DNA of 64,000 bases, from contig JALGZK010000003.1 of NCBI GenBank assembly GCA_025774935.1, positions 232,784 to 296,783 of the forward strand. Direction: 5' to 3'. This DNA is from a bacterium. Lineage in GTDB: Bacteria; Joyebacterota; Joyebacteria; Joyebacterales; Joyebacteraceae. This document shows, one piece after another, positions 8,349 through 17,717 of this stretch. The notes beneath the pieces are model-generated. The model was not told the origin of the DNA. It made no database searches and was given only the letters and a program-made list of their open reading frames with translations. Made by a program: the position numbers and the translations under genes. Positions within the stretch are counted from its first letter, which is position 1, and each line of letters begins with the position of its first letter.

Positions 8349-10312
8349 CGAATACCCCTCGCGTCGAACCCGACGGCGAACTCGATTTCGTCCCGCCCTG
8401 GGCCGCCCGCCAGTCGAATGGTGAGTCCTACCCCGGAGAAGAGCGCTGCCTGAGCGCGAATATACCACCTCGTTCCCGGCGCGTTCAAGGTCGCGAGCCC
8501 GAACTCCCCCGGAAGCCGCGGCTCGTACTTCACGACCGAGGGGGCGTCGTCGGTCTCCGCCACGGCCGTCACCCCCGCGTCGACGACCCACCGCTCTCCC
8601 AGCTCCTCGGTCACGCGCACGCCCACGGCGGAGAGCGTTCCGGTCTCGCGGCGGCCGAGAGTCTCCGAGATCCTCCACGCGGCGAGGCGGACTTCAGGTC
8701 GCCCCCGCGTTCGGAACTCCAGTTTGGTCTTCCGGACGGACTCCTCGTCGGTCGACTCCGGGGTCCCGGTCTCGACGGTGCGTGACCGAACGCGCGTTTC
8801 GGCGGTGAGGCGTCCCAGCCTGTCGATCGAGAGCGCGGCGCCCCCACCGAGCGCGCAGGAGCGGTCCGGCAGTTCCAGATGATAGGACCGCCAGGGCCGT
8901 CCCGACACCGACCCCTCGATCCAGACGTTTGCGGTCGGGGTGGCCCGGTAGTCGACGCGCAGCCACGCGACGGCTCCGTTCGAACCCCCGCCGTACCCAG
9001 GCACCCCCGCCCCCAGCGGAGACCAGTAGTTCCGGGAGAGGTAACCGACCCCGAACGCGGCCTTCGTGCCGTCGAATCGCACGCGCGCGCACGCGACCGC
9101 CGCTCGGCCCCCGTACGAAGTGCCCGCGAGCTCCGCCCCCACCCTCCACGCCCCGCGCTCGAGCCGCGCATCCACACCGAAGACGACGAGCCCGCCGCCC
9201 GCGAACCTGAAGTGCTGTCGCTCGAAGTCCCCCGGCGCGAAGGGCGGATCGTAACCGAACCGGGCAAGGGAGCACCCGAGCTCGGACCCGCGACCAGGAC
9301 GAACGGCGACCCGCCCGCCGAGGAGGATCTCCTTGAGCGCCCCGGCAGCCGTCCGTTCGCCCTCCGTCCGATGGAGGCCGGTGGAGCGGAGTGCGCTCAC
9401 CCGGCCGTCATCACCTATCGTCGCGTCGAGCCGGGTGCCGGCGCAGATCGCGATGGCTCTGACGATCGCGCGTGAGGCATCGACGATGAACCCACGGCGC
9501 GCCGCGGTCTCTCCCGCCCCGTCGTATCCGCGGACCCTGTCGCGCATCCGTGGGAACGCCGCCGCCGACGTGAATCCCCCACCTGCTGCGGCGAGGCCCT
9601 GTCCCCACCCCACCAAGAAGTCGCCGGCGCCGACCAGGAGGCGCGGCTGCCCGCGGTTCTCCCACGTGGCGAACGCGACCGTGTGATCGAGGAGCCGGGC
9701 TTCACCCGGGTCACGCTCGCACGCGAGTCCGAACGCCACCCCGGACGCGAGCTCGGCCCGGAGCCGGACGAAGCTCCCGCATCGGTCCGCGAGACTGCCG
9801 CGACTCACCTCCGGGGCGCCCGCGTCCCACGCGACGGCCGCGCGTGCCCTGATCGACCAGGAAGCGACGGCGGTGCCTGACATCGACGCGGGCCCCGCGT
9901 CCGAGGGCGCCGTCGCCCGACCGCCCGGCGGCTTGATCACGAGATACGGCCTCACCGACTCCAGGGTCCGCGCGTCGACGCCGGCCGCCGAGAGGTCCTC
10001 CAGGGCGGAGAACGCCCCGCGATCGGAGCGGTGTGCGAAGATCCGCGCCGCCGACGCCGGGTCGAGGAACGGGACGCTCAGGAGCTCCTGCAGGCTCGCC
10101 GCGTTCACGTCGACGGGGTTCGCTCTCAGGGCCGCCGCCGTCCTCAGCACCTCCTCGAGATCGAGGGCCGAGCCCGGGCCGGCGCTCTCGATGTCGCTGA
10201 CACGGAACGGCTCGTCGAAGACAGACGGATCCGGGACGTCGCGGTCAGCACCCTGGGCTCCGACCGACGCCGCCCGGCCCAGCAGGAGCCAGCCGACGAG
10301 GACGAGGACCAC
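8345..10312 (-). CDS. Secreted helix-hairpin-helix protein with beta-barrel-like C-terminal region
   Basis: About 655 residues if started at GTG 10312, which begins a hydrophobic signal segment (VVLVLVGWLLLGRAASVGAQG). The frame stays open to 10630, but the added N-terminus is Arg/Ser-rich shadow sequence and overlaps the previous gene. The region after the signal contains a ComEA/HhH_3-like motif (NPVDVNAASLQELLSVPFLD, then RGAFSALEDLSAAGV). In other bacteria this motif binds DNA non-specifically. The remaining 500 residues are Gly/Arg-rich amphipathic strands of the kind seen in outer-membrane barrels. The stop overlaps the preT start. An outer-membrane DNA-binding or assembly role is inference; the precise start is uncertain. 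Confidence 0.65.
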   Translation of the reverse strand: MVLVLVGWLLLGRAASVGAQGADRDVPDPSVFDEPFRVSDIESAGPGSALDLEEVLRTAAALRANPVDVNAASLQELLSVPFLDPASAARIFAHRSDRGAFSALEDLSAAGVDARTLESVRPYLVIKPPGGRATAPSDAGPASMSGTAVASWSIRARAAVAWDAGAPEVSRGSLADRCGSFVRLRAELASGVAFGLACERDPGEARLLDHTVAFATWENRGQPRLLVGAGDFLVGWGQGLAAAGGGFTSAAAFPRMRDRVRGYDGAGETAARRGFIVDASRAIVRAIAICAGTRLDATIGDDGRVSALRSTGLHRTEGERTAAGALKEILLGGRVAVRPGRGSELGCSLARFGYDPPFAPGDFERQHFRFAGGGLVVFGVDARLERGAWRVGAELAGTSYGGRAAVACARVRFDGTKAAFGVGYLSRNYWSPLGAGVPGYGGGSNGAVAWLRVDYRATPTANVWIEGSVSGRPWRSYHLELPDRSCALGGGAALSIDRLGRLTAETRVRSRTVETGTPESTDEESVRKTKLEFRTRGRPEVRLAAWRISETLGRRETGTLSAVGVRVTEELGERWVVDAGVTAVAETDDAPSVVKYEPRLPGEFGLATLNAPGTRWYIRAQAALFSGVGLTIRLAGGPGRDEIEFAVGFDARGIR

Positions 10313-10340
10313 GAGCGCGCCCGTTCGCGAGCGGCGACGG

Positions 10341-11192
10341 TCACCCGCCGATGGACAACGACACAAAGGAACTCGCTCCCAGCACGGGGTGCCACTGCCA
10401 CGCAACGTCGACGACCGGGAGGGACGACCCGCGGCGCCTCCCGATTCCCGCTCCGAACCCGAACCGTCCGGGCTCGGTGCCGACTCCGGCACGAACCGAC
10501 ATCCAGGGCGACACGGCCGCCTCCACCGCGACCGTGGTAGACATCCGGAACCCAGGCTCCGAGACGAGGGCCGCCTCGATCGCCACGCCGTCGAGAGCGA
10601 GCTCGAGCGAGAACCGCGCCGATCTCGCAACGCCGGAACCGCCGAGGATGGGATCGTTCAGGTTCTCGAACGCGGCTCCGGCGACGAGTCGGCCGAGCAC
10701 GCGGGCACTCGCCCCCGCGTCGACACCGACAGTCCAGAGATCTGAGAGTCCGTCGGCGCTCAGGCCGAGGACTCGGACGGCGACCCACGGCACGAGACCC
10801 GATCCGAGCCGCCGGGCGACGGAGAGACCGAGGACGCGCTCGCGGTAGATCGGGGACCCGGTGGTTTCGACGTGTGCGGAGAACGAGGACGCGCCCCGCG
10901 GGAGAGACACCCGGGCCCCGCCCCCGGAAGCCTCGCGCAGCCCGAACAGCCGCCCCCCCGATGCCGATGCGGCGAGGGAGCCTGACGACTCACTCTCTTC
11001 GGCGGCCAGGAGTCCCCCGAGCCCAGGCGGCTCGATGCCCGGATCGAGCATCGCCGCCGCCCGCGCGTCGGGCCAGCGAACCTCGAACGCCGCCTCCGCG
11101 TGGGTACTCGCGAGAGCAAGGAGGGCGAGAGATGCGAGAACGGCGACGAGGCCGGGCCCGATGATCGGGACGACACGCTTCGCACGCGACAT
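10341..11192 (-). CDS. Outer-membrane beta-barrel candidate (PorV/PorQ-like)
   Basis: The 283-residue protein has a signal peptide (VVPIIGPGLVAVLASLALLALASTHAEA). Its body has alternating hydrophobic and polar strands rich in Gly, Ser and Val and ends in an aromatic/hydrophobic strand (SSFVSLSIGG). The ATG at 11192 is used because GAGGTG lies directly upstream; the frame extends to 11321 only as Arg-rich sequence. It starts two bases after the stop of the lamin-tail gene, so the pair is translationally coupled. The size fits small FCB outer-membrane barrels, but no family-specific motif is certain. Function unknown; secretion accessory or porin are both possible. Confidence 0.6.
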   Translation of the reverse strand: MSRAKRVVPIIGPGLVAVLASLALLALASTHAEAAFEVRWPDARAAAMLDPGIEPPGLGGLLAAEESESSGSLAASASGGRLFGLREASGGGARVSLPRGASSFSAHVETTGSPIYRERVLGLSVARRLGSGLVPWVAVRVLGLSADGLSDLWTVGVDAGASARVLGRLVAGAAFENLNDPILGGSGVARSARFSLELALDGVAIEAALVSEPGFRMSTTVAVEAAVSPWMSVRAGVGTEPGRFGFGAGIGRRRGSSLPVVDVAWQWHPVLGASSFVSLSIGG

Positions 11193-11194
11193 CG

Positions 11195-12895
11195 TCACCT
11201 CACGATCCCCACGGCCGCCCGGGCTGTCGCGAAGACGCCCTCTCTCGCCGAGAGCGCCTCCAGTGAGAGCACGTAGAGCCCGGAGGGAAGCAGGTCGCCG
11301 TCGAGACCGCGACCGTCCCACAGGAGTTCCCCGCGTCCCGCGACCTCAGCCTGGTCGAGGAGCACCGCGCGCACGCGCCCCCTGAGGTCGAAGACCGTGA
11401 GGCGTGCCACCGCTCGCGGCACCGGCAGCTCGAAGCGGACTACGGCCCGGTCGCCTACGCCGTCGCCGTCCGGCGTCAGGGGATTCGGGGCGACCGCTAG
11501 TGTCCCCGACGACGGCAGCGACGAGAGATGGATGCTGTTCGCTCGTCCCGGGGTGCTTCCCTCCTGCGACACGGAACTGCCCCAGTTGTTCGGGTCGTCG
11601 GGCGGCATGTCCGCGCGGACGCGTTCGAGCGAGACGCCCCGCGCGCCACCCCAGCGCCTGGCGTACGCGACCCGGTCGACCCGCGTGCCGTAGGAGTCGA
11701 GCAGCACCACAGTGTCGTCGGAGCTCAGGGCCTCCCAGCCGTCCGTCTCGACGACCGGAGCGGACGAAGCGCCGTCGAGGAGCGATGCTTCCCTCGCCAC
11801 TATGAGGTAGCCTCCAGGCGGCACGATGCAGAGGACGACCGTCTCCGGAACTGCGACCGCGAAGGCGTCGACGTCGTCCCCGAGCGCCCATCCCCGCACA
11901 TCAACCGAGTCCCGTGTCACGTTCACGAGCTCGACCCACTCCGTACGATCGTCCTCAGGCGAGTACATGACCTCGTTCACGGCCAGGGGCCCGGCCGGGG
12001 CTCCCACGGCCAGGCTCGTGCCGGCCGTGTTGTTCTCGAGATCGGAGTCCGGGGCGTACGCGAGGCGGGCGGCCGCGAGGTGGCGGCCCGGAACCGGGGC
12101 GTCCCACGCCAGCGCGACCTCGACGGAGTCACGGGGCGAGAGATCGGCGGTGATGAGTGCGGAGCTGGCGGGATCATCCGAGCCATTGACGAAGAGCTCG
12201 ATCGAGGCACCGTGTCCCTCGGTCGAGACGAATCCGACGTTCACAACAGCACACTCGACCTCGATCGGCTCGCCCTCTTCGAAGACCTGCCGTCCGGAGT
12301 GGCGAACCGCGAGCGCGAGGTCGTGAGCGAGCGAATTGCGCACGCCCGGCGTAGGGGCGTCGCACGCGGCGAGGTCCTCCGCGTTCAGGTCGTGGTCCCA
12401 GCAGTCGGGCGCGCGAGCGAGCGACCGCCCCGAAGACACGTCCGCAGCCGGCGCTCCTTCGTAGTATTCGGGGAAGAGCGGTTCGCCCCAGCCGACGAGG
12501 TCGAGGACGGCGGCGCCGTCGGTGAGCCGGACTGCATCGGGCCCGTTCTGCAGATCGAGCGACGTGACGTAGTCCGGGGTCGGCGCGACGTCCGCCTCGC
12601 CGACCAGGTAGATCTCTCCGGGGTCGAGGTGATCCAGGTCGCCCCCGATCCACTCGATCGTCCAGTCGTCCTGATTCGCGCCGTTCCCGGTCTCGAGCGT
12701 CCAGCCGCTCATGAGGACGACGACGTCGCCGCAGTTCACGATCTCCACGAACTCGAGCCCGGTGTCGGCCCCGTCCGGGTCGTAGAGGACCTCGTTGATG
12801 ACGACCGCCGCCGACGCCGGAGAGGGGACCGCGGAGAACCAGCAGAGCGGCGCCAGGCAGACGACCACGACCGCGCCGAAGCGGACCGATCCCAT
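11195..12895 (-). CDS. Secreted lamin-tail-domain protein with FlgD-like C-terminal domain
   Basis: The 566-residue protein has a signal peptide (MGSVRFGAVVVVCLAPLCWF) and two lamin-tail (LTD) modules. The first begins at VVINEVLYDPDG (about residues 30-175) and the second at LAVNEVMYSPEDDRTEW (about 305-455). A CARDB-like Ig segment lies between them. The last 90 residues form a FlgD-type Ig fold (APNPLTPDGDGVGD to SGLYVLSLEA), a type found at the C-terminus of secreted proteins in these lineages. No nuclease motif accompanies the LTDs. It is first in a coupled run with the barrel, HhH protein and preTA. The role is probably as an extracellular surface protein; the ligand is unknown. Confidence 0.8.
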   Translation of the reverse strand: MGSVRFGAVVVVCLAPLCWFSAVPSPASAAVVINEVLYDPDGADTGLEFVEIVNCGDVVVLMSGWTLETGNGANQDDWTIEWIGGDLDHLDPGEIYLVGEADVAPTPDYVTSLDLQNGPDAVRLTDGAAVLDLVGWGEPLFPEYYEGAPAADVSSGRSLARAPDCWDHDLNAEDLAACDAPTPGVRNSLAHDLALAVRHSGRQVFEEGEPIEVECAVVNVGFVSTEGHGASIELFVNGSDDPASSALITADLSPRDSVEVALAWDAPVPGRHLAAARLAYAPDSDLENNTAGTSLAVGAPAGPLAVNEVMYSPEDDRTEWVELVNVTRDSVDVRGWALGDDVDAFAVAVPETVVLCIVPPGGYLIVAREASLLDGASSAPVVETDGWEALSSDDTVVLLDSYGTRVDRVAYARRWGGARGVSLERVRADMPPDDPNNWGSSVSQEGSTPGRANSIHLSSLPSSGTLAVAPNPLTPDGDGVGDRAVVRFELPVPRAVARLTVFDLRGRVRAVLLDQAEVAGRGELLWDGRGLDGDLLPSGLYVLSLEALSAREGVFATARAAVGIVR

Positions 12896-12961
12896 GCGCT
12901 GACTCCCGTGGGGGGAACGGGGGAAGGGTGCTTTCTTGGCTGGGGCGTCAGGGGGAATCTC

Positions 12962-12989
12962 GACGCCGCGAGCGTGATGTCGCGGCGTC
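12962..12989 (-). other. Intergenic hairpin, weak terminator candidate
   Basis: A perfect 10-bp stem, GACGCCGCGA paired with TCGCGGCGTC around an 8-nt loop, lies just after the VWA gene stop. No U tract follows on the minus strand, so it may be an attenuator or mRNA-stabilising structure instead of a full terminator. Confidence 0.4.
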
Positions 12990-12995
12990 AGGGGA

Positions 12996-15161
12996 CTAGG
13001 GCAGTCCCTTCCTTCTTCTCAGGGTCCACTCGACCGAGAGGAGCCCGACGAACCCGAGGAGGAGCCACGGCGAGTTCCAGACCTCGAACTCCCGCGACGA
13101 GAGCCGTTCCTTCCAGTCGAGATGCACCGTCGAGGGCATCGCGTCGGCCGTCTCCGGGGTGACGTACGCGCCGCCCGTGTCCTCGGCGATCCTCGTGAGA
13201 AGGGACGACCGCCGCCGGACCTCCGAGTCCTCGAGACTGAATTCCTCGACGGTGAACTCCGCGGTCGCCGTGCCGGTCTCCTCGCCGCCCCTCTCCGCCG
13301 TCGCCGCGATGAGGTAGCGTCCGGGCTCCAGCGGTCCGGTCTCGCCTCGGTGGAAGTCCCCGTCCGGCTCGAGCACGACGGAGGCGACGGGCGCGGCGCC
13401 CTCTCCTCTGGCGATCGCCACGGTCACGGTCGCGTCCTGGGCGAGTCGGAAGTCCTCGCGGTAGACCTGCGCGGAGATGCGCACGGGCTCGCCCGCCGCG
13501 TAGACGTCCTTGTCCGACGACACGACCACGCGCTCGAGCTCGCCGCGGGCGGTGAGCCAGCGGGCCGCGTTCGCGAGGAACCGGTCGTAGGCGTCGACCT
13601 CCTCGGGACCCGCCATCTTCCACCGCCAGAGTCCTTCCGCGAGAACCGCCATCGTGCTTCCGGCTCCCGCGCGTCCGACCACGACAACGGGCAGTTCCTC
13701 ACCGCCCGGCGGGCTCGCGGTCACGAGCGTCCGCGCGTCGGGCTTAGCCGCCCACCGCAGCGCGGTTGCGGTCCAGACCGGCGGGAGCGAACGCCACATC
13801 TCCGCGTTCGCGAACCGGTCGCCGACGAACCTCGTCGTCGGGTCGGTCTCCCCGACCGCGGTCAGCGCGACCCTCGCCTCGCGTGCGGAGGCGCTGCCGG
13901 CAACGAGAACGACCGGGGCGATCGACGCGAGATCGTCTGAGGAGGCCCGTCCCGGAACACCGACGAGCAGGAGTCCTCCTCCCCTGTCCCTGACGAAGTC
14001 CGCCAACCAGTCCGACGGTATCGGCGGGGTGGCCCAGTCGGCTTCGACGAGGACGATGAGGTCGTAGGAGAAGAGACCCTCCCGGGAGCCCGGGAGCGGC
14101 CGGCCACGGGACGTCGGCGCTCCTTCCTTGAGAGCGACGGCGGTCACCTCCACGTTCTGATCCGCCTCGAACTCGCGCCTGACGAACGCGAAGTCCGAGC
14201 TGGGGCGCGGCGCTACGACGAGCGCACGGATCTTCCCCTTGAACACGTTCGTCGCTACGATGCGCACATTGTTCGCGGTGGTGAGCTCTCCGTGCGCCGG
14301 CGGCACCGAGATCGAGTAGCGGTGGATCCCCGGCGTGGCGGGGATCACCCTGAACGTGACCTCCGTCTCCTCGCCGGAGCCGGAGAGGCGGACCGGCACC
14401 GACTCGAGAAGCACGCCCTCTTCGGACAGCTCGACCGTGGTCTCCGAGTCCCCGTACCCGGCGCTCGAGATCCTCACCTCGATCGGGAGCACCTCCCCCG
14501 CATAGGAGATCCTGTTGGTGATGGCTTCTCGGACCGCGATGTCCGTCCTCGGTTCGGCGCTTCCCACACCGAGGACGAAGACGGGGACGCCGAGTTCGAC
14601 CGATGCCTCGTACGGGCTCCCGCCCCGGTTGTTCGCTCCGTCGGTCGCGAGCACGACGGCACCGAGGTTCTCGCCCGCAAGCTCGCGCTCGAGCGCGTCG
14701 AACGCCTCGCCGATGTCGGTCGACTCGCCGTCGAGCGGGAGCGTGCCGGGGATCCTCTTCCTTTCGGTCTCGAGCGGCTCCACTCCCGGCGAGAAGACGA
14801 ACGCGCGCACGTCGGCGTCGCGTCCGATACGCGGGAGGACGAGCTCGTTCGCGAGCGTCAGCGCCTCGTCACCGCGGCGAGCGCCACCCGTTCCGTCCCC
14901 GATCGCCATGCTCCGCGACCCGTCGACGAGCACGGCGATGACCGGGCGCTGTGCGATGACCCTCGTCAGCGCAATGACCGGCTCGATGAGCGCGAGGAAG
15001 AGGAGCACGAGCGCCGCCGAGCGGAGCGCGGCGAGAAGGAGCCTGAGACCGCGCCCGACGGTCGGCGGGACGCGGCGGTAGAACCACGCGACCGAGACGA
15101 CCGCGGCCGCTAGCAGAACGAGGAACACCCATCCGTATGGCTGGTTGATGAAGACGGTCAA
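12996..15161 (-). CDS. Membrane-anchored VWA protein with glutamine-amidotransferase-like region
   Basis: The 721-residue protein has two N-terminal membrane segments (about residues 10-30 and 42-64) and a von Willebrand factor A domain with the MIDAS motif DGSRS. A middle region resembles the class I amidotransferase-like fold (DLIVLVEADW, then GGLLLVGVPGRA). A large periplasmic Ig-like part follows, then a C-terminal membrane helix (WLLLGFVGLLSVEWTLRRR). The architecture resembles BatA-type and related VWA/GATase membrane proteins of many phyla. The amidotransferase region shows no obvious catalytic Cys-His-Glu triad. It starts 10 nt after the debranching-enzyme stop and may be read with the glucan genes. 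Biochemical role unknown. Confidence 0.75.
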   Translation of the reverse strand: MTVFINQPYGWVFLVLLAAAVVSVAWFYRRVPPTVGRGLRLLLAALRSAALVLLFLALIEPVIALTRVIAQRPVIAVLVDGSRSMAIGDGTGGARRGDEALTLANELVLPRIGRDADVRAFVFSPGVEPLETERKRIPGTLPLDGESTDIGEAFDALERELAGENLGAVVLATDGANNRGGSPYEASVELGVPVFVLGVGSAEPRTDIAVREAITNRISYAGEVLPIEVRISSAGYGDSETTVELSEEGVLLESVPVRLSGSGEETEVTFRVIPATPGIHRYSISVPPAHGELTTANNVRIVATNVFKGKIRALVVAPRPSSDFAFVRREFEADQNVEVTAVALKEGAPTSRGRPLPGSREGLFSYDLIVLVEADWATPPIPSDWLADFVRDRGGGLLLVGVPGRASSDDLASIAPVVLVAGSASAREARVALTAVGETDPTTRFVGDRFANAEMWRSLPPVWTATALRWAAKPDARTLVTASPPGGEELPVVVVGRAGAGSTMAVLAEGLWRWKMAGPEEVDAYDRFLANAARWLTARGELERVVVSSDKDVYAAGEPVRISAQVYREDFRLAQDATVTVAIARGEGAAPVASVVLEPDGDFHRGETGPLEPGRYLIAATAERGGEETGTATAEFTVEEFSLEDSEVRRRSSLLTRIAEDTGGAYVTPETADAMPSTVHLDWKERLSSREFEVWNSPWLLLGFVGLLSVEWTLRRRKGLP

Positions 15162-15171
15162 CGCTGGTCCT

Positions 15172-17508
15172 CTAGTCTCTGGTCACGTCCGCTGCCGTCG
15201 CGGACCAGCTGCCGTGAGCCTCCTCGACGATGAACTCGAGCGAGTGGCACGGTTCGAGGATGGCCTCCACCTCCGCCACGTCCGTGCGGACGTCGGCGTC
15301 GAGCGGCACCTTCGCGCCGAAGCGCACCGTGAGGGAAGGAAGCGACGCGCTCGCGGTCACCCGATAGGACGCCCGCGAGGCCGCCTCGTCGACCTCGCAG
15401 AACACGACGAGCGACCCGGTACCGAGTCGGATGGGTGCGGTCACCCACGAGAGGTCCCGGGGAAGCGCGGGACGGAAGTCGAGCGTCCCCTCGAGGAGGT
15501 CCGGCTGGAGGCCGAGGTAGTCCTGGTAGAAGTTGCGGAGGAACTCGGCGTTGCTCCAGGCCTGTGAGACGGCGCCCGCTACGTTCTCCTCGCCCTCCTG
15601 TGGGACGCCGTTCCTGAGCTCAGGGAGCGTTCCCGCCGCCCCTTCGTAGAAGAAGAGGTCCCTCAGCACCTTCGTCTGCTCCCATGCGGCCTCGACATGG
15701 CCGTGCTTCACGAGCGCGCTCACGACCGGGCCGGTCAGCCAGACCCAGACGTCGCCGTTGTGGTAGGCCTCGTCGAAGTGGTAGCGCTCGAGGTCGAGGT
15801 GCTTCGGGTGGAAGTCGGGGTCGTCCGGGTCGAGCGACGTGACGCCGTGCGGCAGTACGCACCTCTCGCGGACCTGGTCCAGTACTCCGGCCTCACGTTC
15901 CCGGGAGAGGATGTCCGTCCACGGCACCGTCAGGGCGAGGATCTGGTTCGGCCGGATCCTCCTGTCGGGTTCGCTGTCCGGCGCGAGGTGATCGTAGAGC
16001 GCCGACCTCTCCGCGTCCCAGAACATCCGACCGAACGACTCGCGGGCCCTGCCCGCCGCGTCGGCCCAACGCTCGACCCGCGACGACTCGCCGGCCAGCT
16101 CCGCCAGGGCGACGCCGGACTCGAGGCCGGTGATCCAGAGAACCTGGATCTCGACCGCGCGGCTCCCTCGCGGGGAGAACGGGTGTGCCTCGCCGCCGGC
16201 GTCCATCCAGGTCTCGGCCTCGCCGTGCAGCAGCAGACCCGACGAGTCCACCCTCTTCGTGAGGGCCCCCTCGATCGCGCGTTCGACCGCGGGGTAGACC
16301 CGGCGGGCGAAGTCGCTGTCTCCGGAGTATCGCATGTACTCGTAGCACTCTCTGAGGAACCACCAGGTCCCGTCGGCGGTGTTGTAGTACCTCGTGCCGG
16401 GCATCGCCAGGTTCGGGATCCTCCCGTAGAACAGGCTGTCTCCGCAGGTCTCCTGGAGATCCGCGAACGTCTCGAGCACCTCCCTCGCAACGCCGAACTC
16501 GCCCCTGACGAGACAGGCGCCCGGAAGACTGATGAAGCTGTCACGCCCCCAGTAGTTGGGGAACCAGTGCAGTCCCGCGAAGATCCCACGACCCATGACG
16601 TTCATGACGAGCGAGTCGACCGACGAGGATGCCCAGAGGAGTGCGTATCTGTAGTCGTTGTCGCGCGTGACTACCCCGATCCCGTCGAGGACCTTGGACA
16701 TGCGCCGCATCTTCTCGTCGTAGAGCGCGAACTCGTCCTCGACACCGCGGAGCGCGAGGGCGATGGTCTCCTCCAGATCGTCGCCCACTGCGATCCCGAA
16801 CGTGACGCTCGAGGCGAACGCCTCGTCGCCCGTGAAGCTGAACTCTATCCTGCCCGGCCAGAACGGCACCGCGGAGGCCATGGCGCGCCGGGCCGCGTCC
16901 TTCGTGTACGTCGTGGGACGATGGTCCGCCTCGGAAACGTAGAACGCGGGCCGGTCGCAGGCGATCGCTACCCAGACGGGGAAGTCGTCCTTCTCCGTCC
17001 TCGCGTCGTGATCGGTTCGGCGGAGCGCGAGGACGCGGCGGTCGGCGTCCCACTGCGACTCGTACTCGAACTTCCCTTCTTCCCAGATGCTCCGGATGTC
17101 GACCCGCGGGACGAAGGCGGCCCTCCCGCGGCTGTTCGTGCCGTACGTGAGAACGAGGAGGTTCTCGCTGTCGGCCAGGAAGACGGTCTCGGTCGTCTGC
17201 CCGATGACGTACTCTCGCGTCATGCTCTGCGGGAGCACGCACGCGCTCTTCACGCCCCACGAGGACAGGGGAACGTCACCGAGGAAGAGATCCCACCCCT
17301 CGAGGAACTTGTGGAGCTCGACGATGAGCCCCTCGTAGCTTCTCGTGTTAGTCGTGCCGGTCTCACCCGCGAAGTAGGCCTTCTCCTTGTTGGTGAGGAT
17401 GTACTCGCGGGACTGGTTCCGTCCGACGACGACCTGGAGACCCTCACGCTTCCCGACGATGGGGAGCCTGCGATCGCCCTGCCTCACGGTCGAGCTCTTC
17501 GTCTCCAT
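15172..17508 (-). CDS. Glycogen debranching enzyme (amylo-alpha-1,6-glucosidase)
   Basis: A 778-residue cytoplasmic enzyme with no signal peptide. It is expected to release alpha-1,6 branch glucose from glycogen or limit dextrins. The N-terminal 270 residues match the beta-rich debranching-enzyme N domain (EYILTNKEKAYFAGETGTTN; NSRGRAAFVPRVDIR). The C-terminal part is an (alpha/alpha)6 barrel with the hallmark NYWGRDSFISLPG (about residues 315-330) and WMDAGGEAHPF. The ATG at 17508 is preferred over the upstream open frame to 17577 because AGGGGAG precedes it. It follows GH57 in the same orientation after a 209-nt gap, so it is the likely intracellular step of the locus. Confidence 0.88.
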   Translation of the reverse strand: METKSSTVRQGDRRLPIVGKREGLQVVVGRNQSREYILTNKEKAYFAGETGTTNTRSYEGLIVELHKFLEGWDLFLGDVPLSSWGVKSACVLPQSMTREYVIGQTTETVFLADSENLLVLTYGTNSRGRAAFVPRVDIRSIWEEGKFEYESQWDADRRVLALRRTDHDARTEKDDFPVWVAIACDRPAFYVSEADHRPTTYTKDAARRAMASAVPFWPGRIEFSFTGDEAFASSVTFGIAVGDDLEETIALALRGVEDEFALYDEKMRRMSKVLDGIGVVTRDNDYRYALLWASSSVDSLVMNVMGRGIFAGLHWFPNYWGRDSFISLPGACLVRGEFGVAREVLETFADLQETCGDSLFYGRIPNLAMPGTRYYNTADGTWWFLRECYEYMRYSGDSDFARRVYPAVERAIEGALTKRVDSSGLLLHGEAETWMDAGGEAHPFSPRGSRAVEIQVLWITGLESGVALAELAGESSRVERWADAAGRARESFGRMFWDAERSALYDHLAPDSEPDRRIRPNQILALTVPWTDILSREREAGVLDQVRERCVLPHGVTSLDPDDPDFHPKHLDLERYHFDEAYHNGDVWVWLTGPVVSALVKHGHVEAAWEQTKVLRDLFFYEGAAGTLPELRNGVPQEGEENVAGAVSQAWSNAEFLRNFYQDYLGLQPDLLEGTLDFRPALPRDLSWVTAPIRLGTGSLVVFCEVDEAASRASYRVTASASLPSLTVRFGAKVPLDADVRTDVAEVEAILEPCHSLEFIVEEAHGSWSATAADVTRD

Positions 17509-17717
17509 GCCACTCCCCTGCAACTCCCCGACCACTCCTGACGAACCGCGTTCCCGCGCGTCCCGACCCCGAAACACACCGCTTCGGCTTCCAGGTCCGC
17601 GGTGCGGCGTCGCTGGCGTTCACACTCGCGGACCAGCTCGAAGCCCGCTCGGTCGACGCGGTTGACGATGCGGACGCCCGGTGCGGGCGCCTTTGGCGGC
17701 TCGCGGCCGCCCGCCGT
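17509..17717. other. Intergenic region with two GC hairpins
   Basis: No gene is supported here. Downstream of the GH57 stop there are two short inverted repeats: GGCGGC-TCGCG-GCCGCC (17696-17712) and CGCCCG-GTG-CGGGCG (17675-17689). Neither has a clear U tract on the minus strand. They may attenuate transcription between GH57 and the debranching enzyme. Confidence 0.4.

Noticed and set aside
10313-10630. N-terminal extension of the HhH protein
   Set aside because: Arg/Ser-rich sequence lacking a signal, lying inside the preceding barrel gene; the hydrophobic signal begins at 10312.
11195-12895. Lamin-tail protein as an extracellular nuclease
   Set aside because: Two LTD modules and a FlgD-like end are present, but no endonuclease or phosphatase catalytic motif was found.
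15697-17541. 614-codon plus-strand open frame opposite the debranching enzyme
   Set aside because: Shadow of the debranching gene, with the same Arg/Val/Glu/Asp-rich composition and no recognisable domain.
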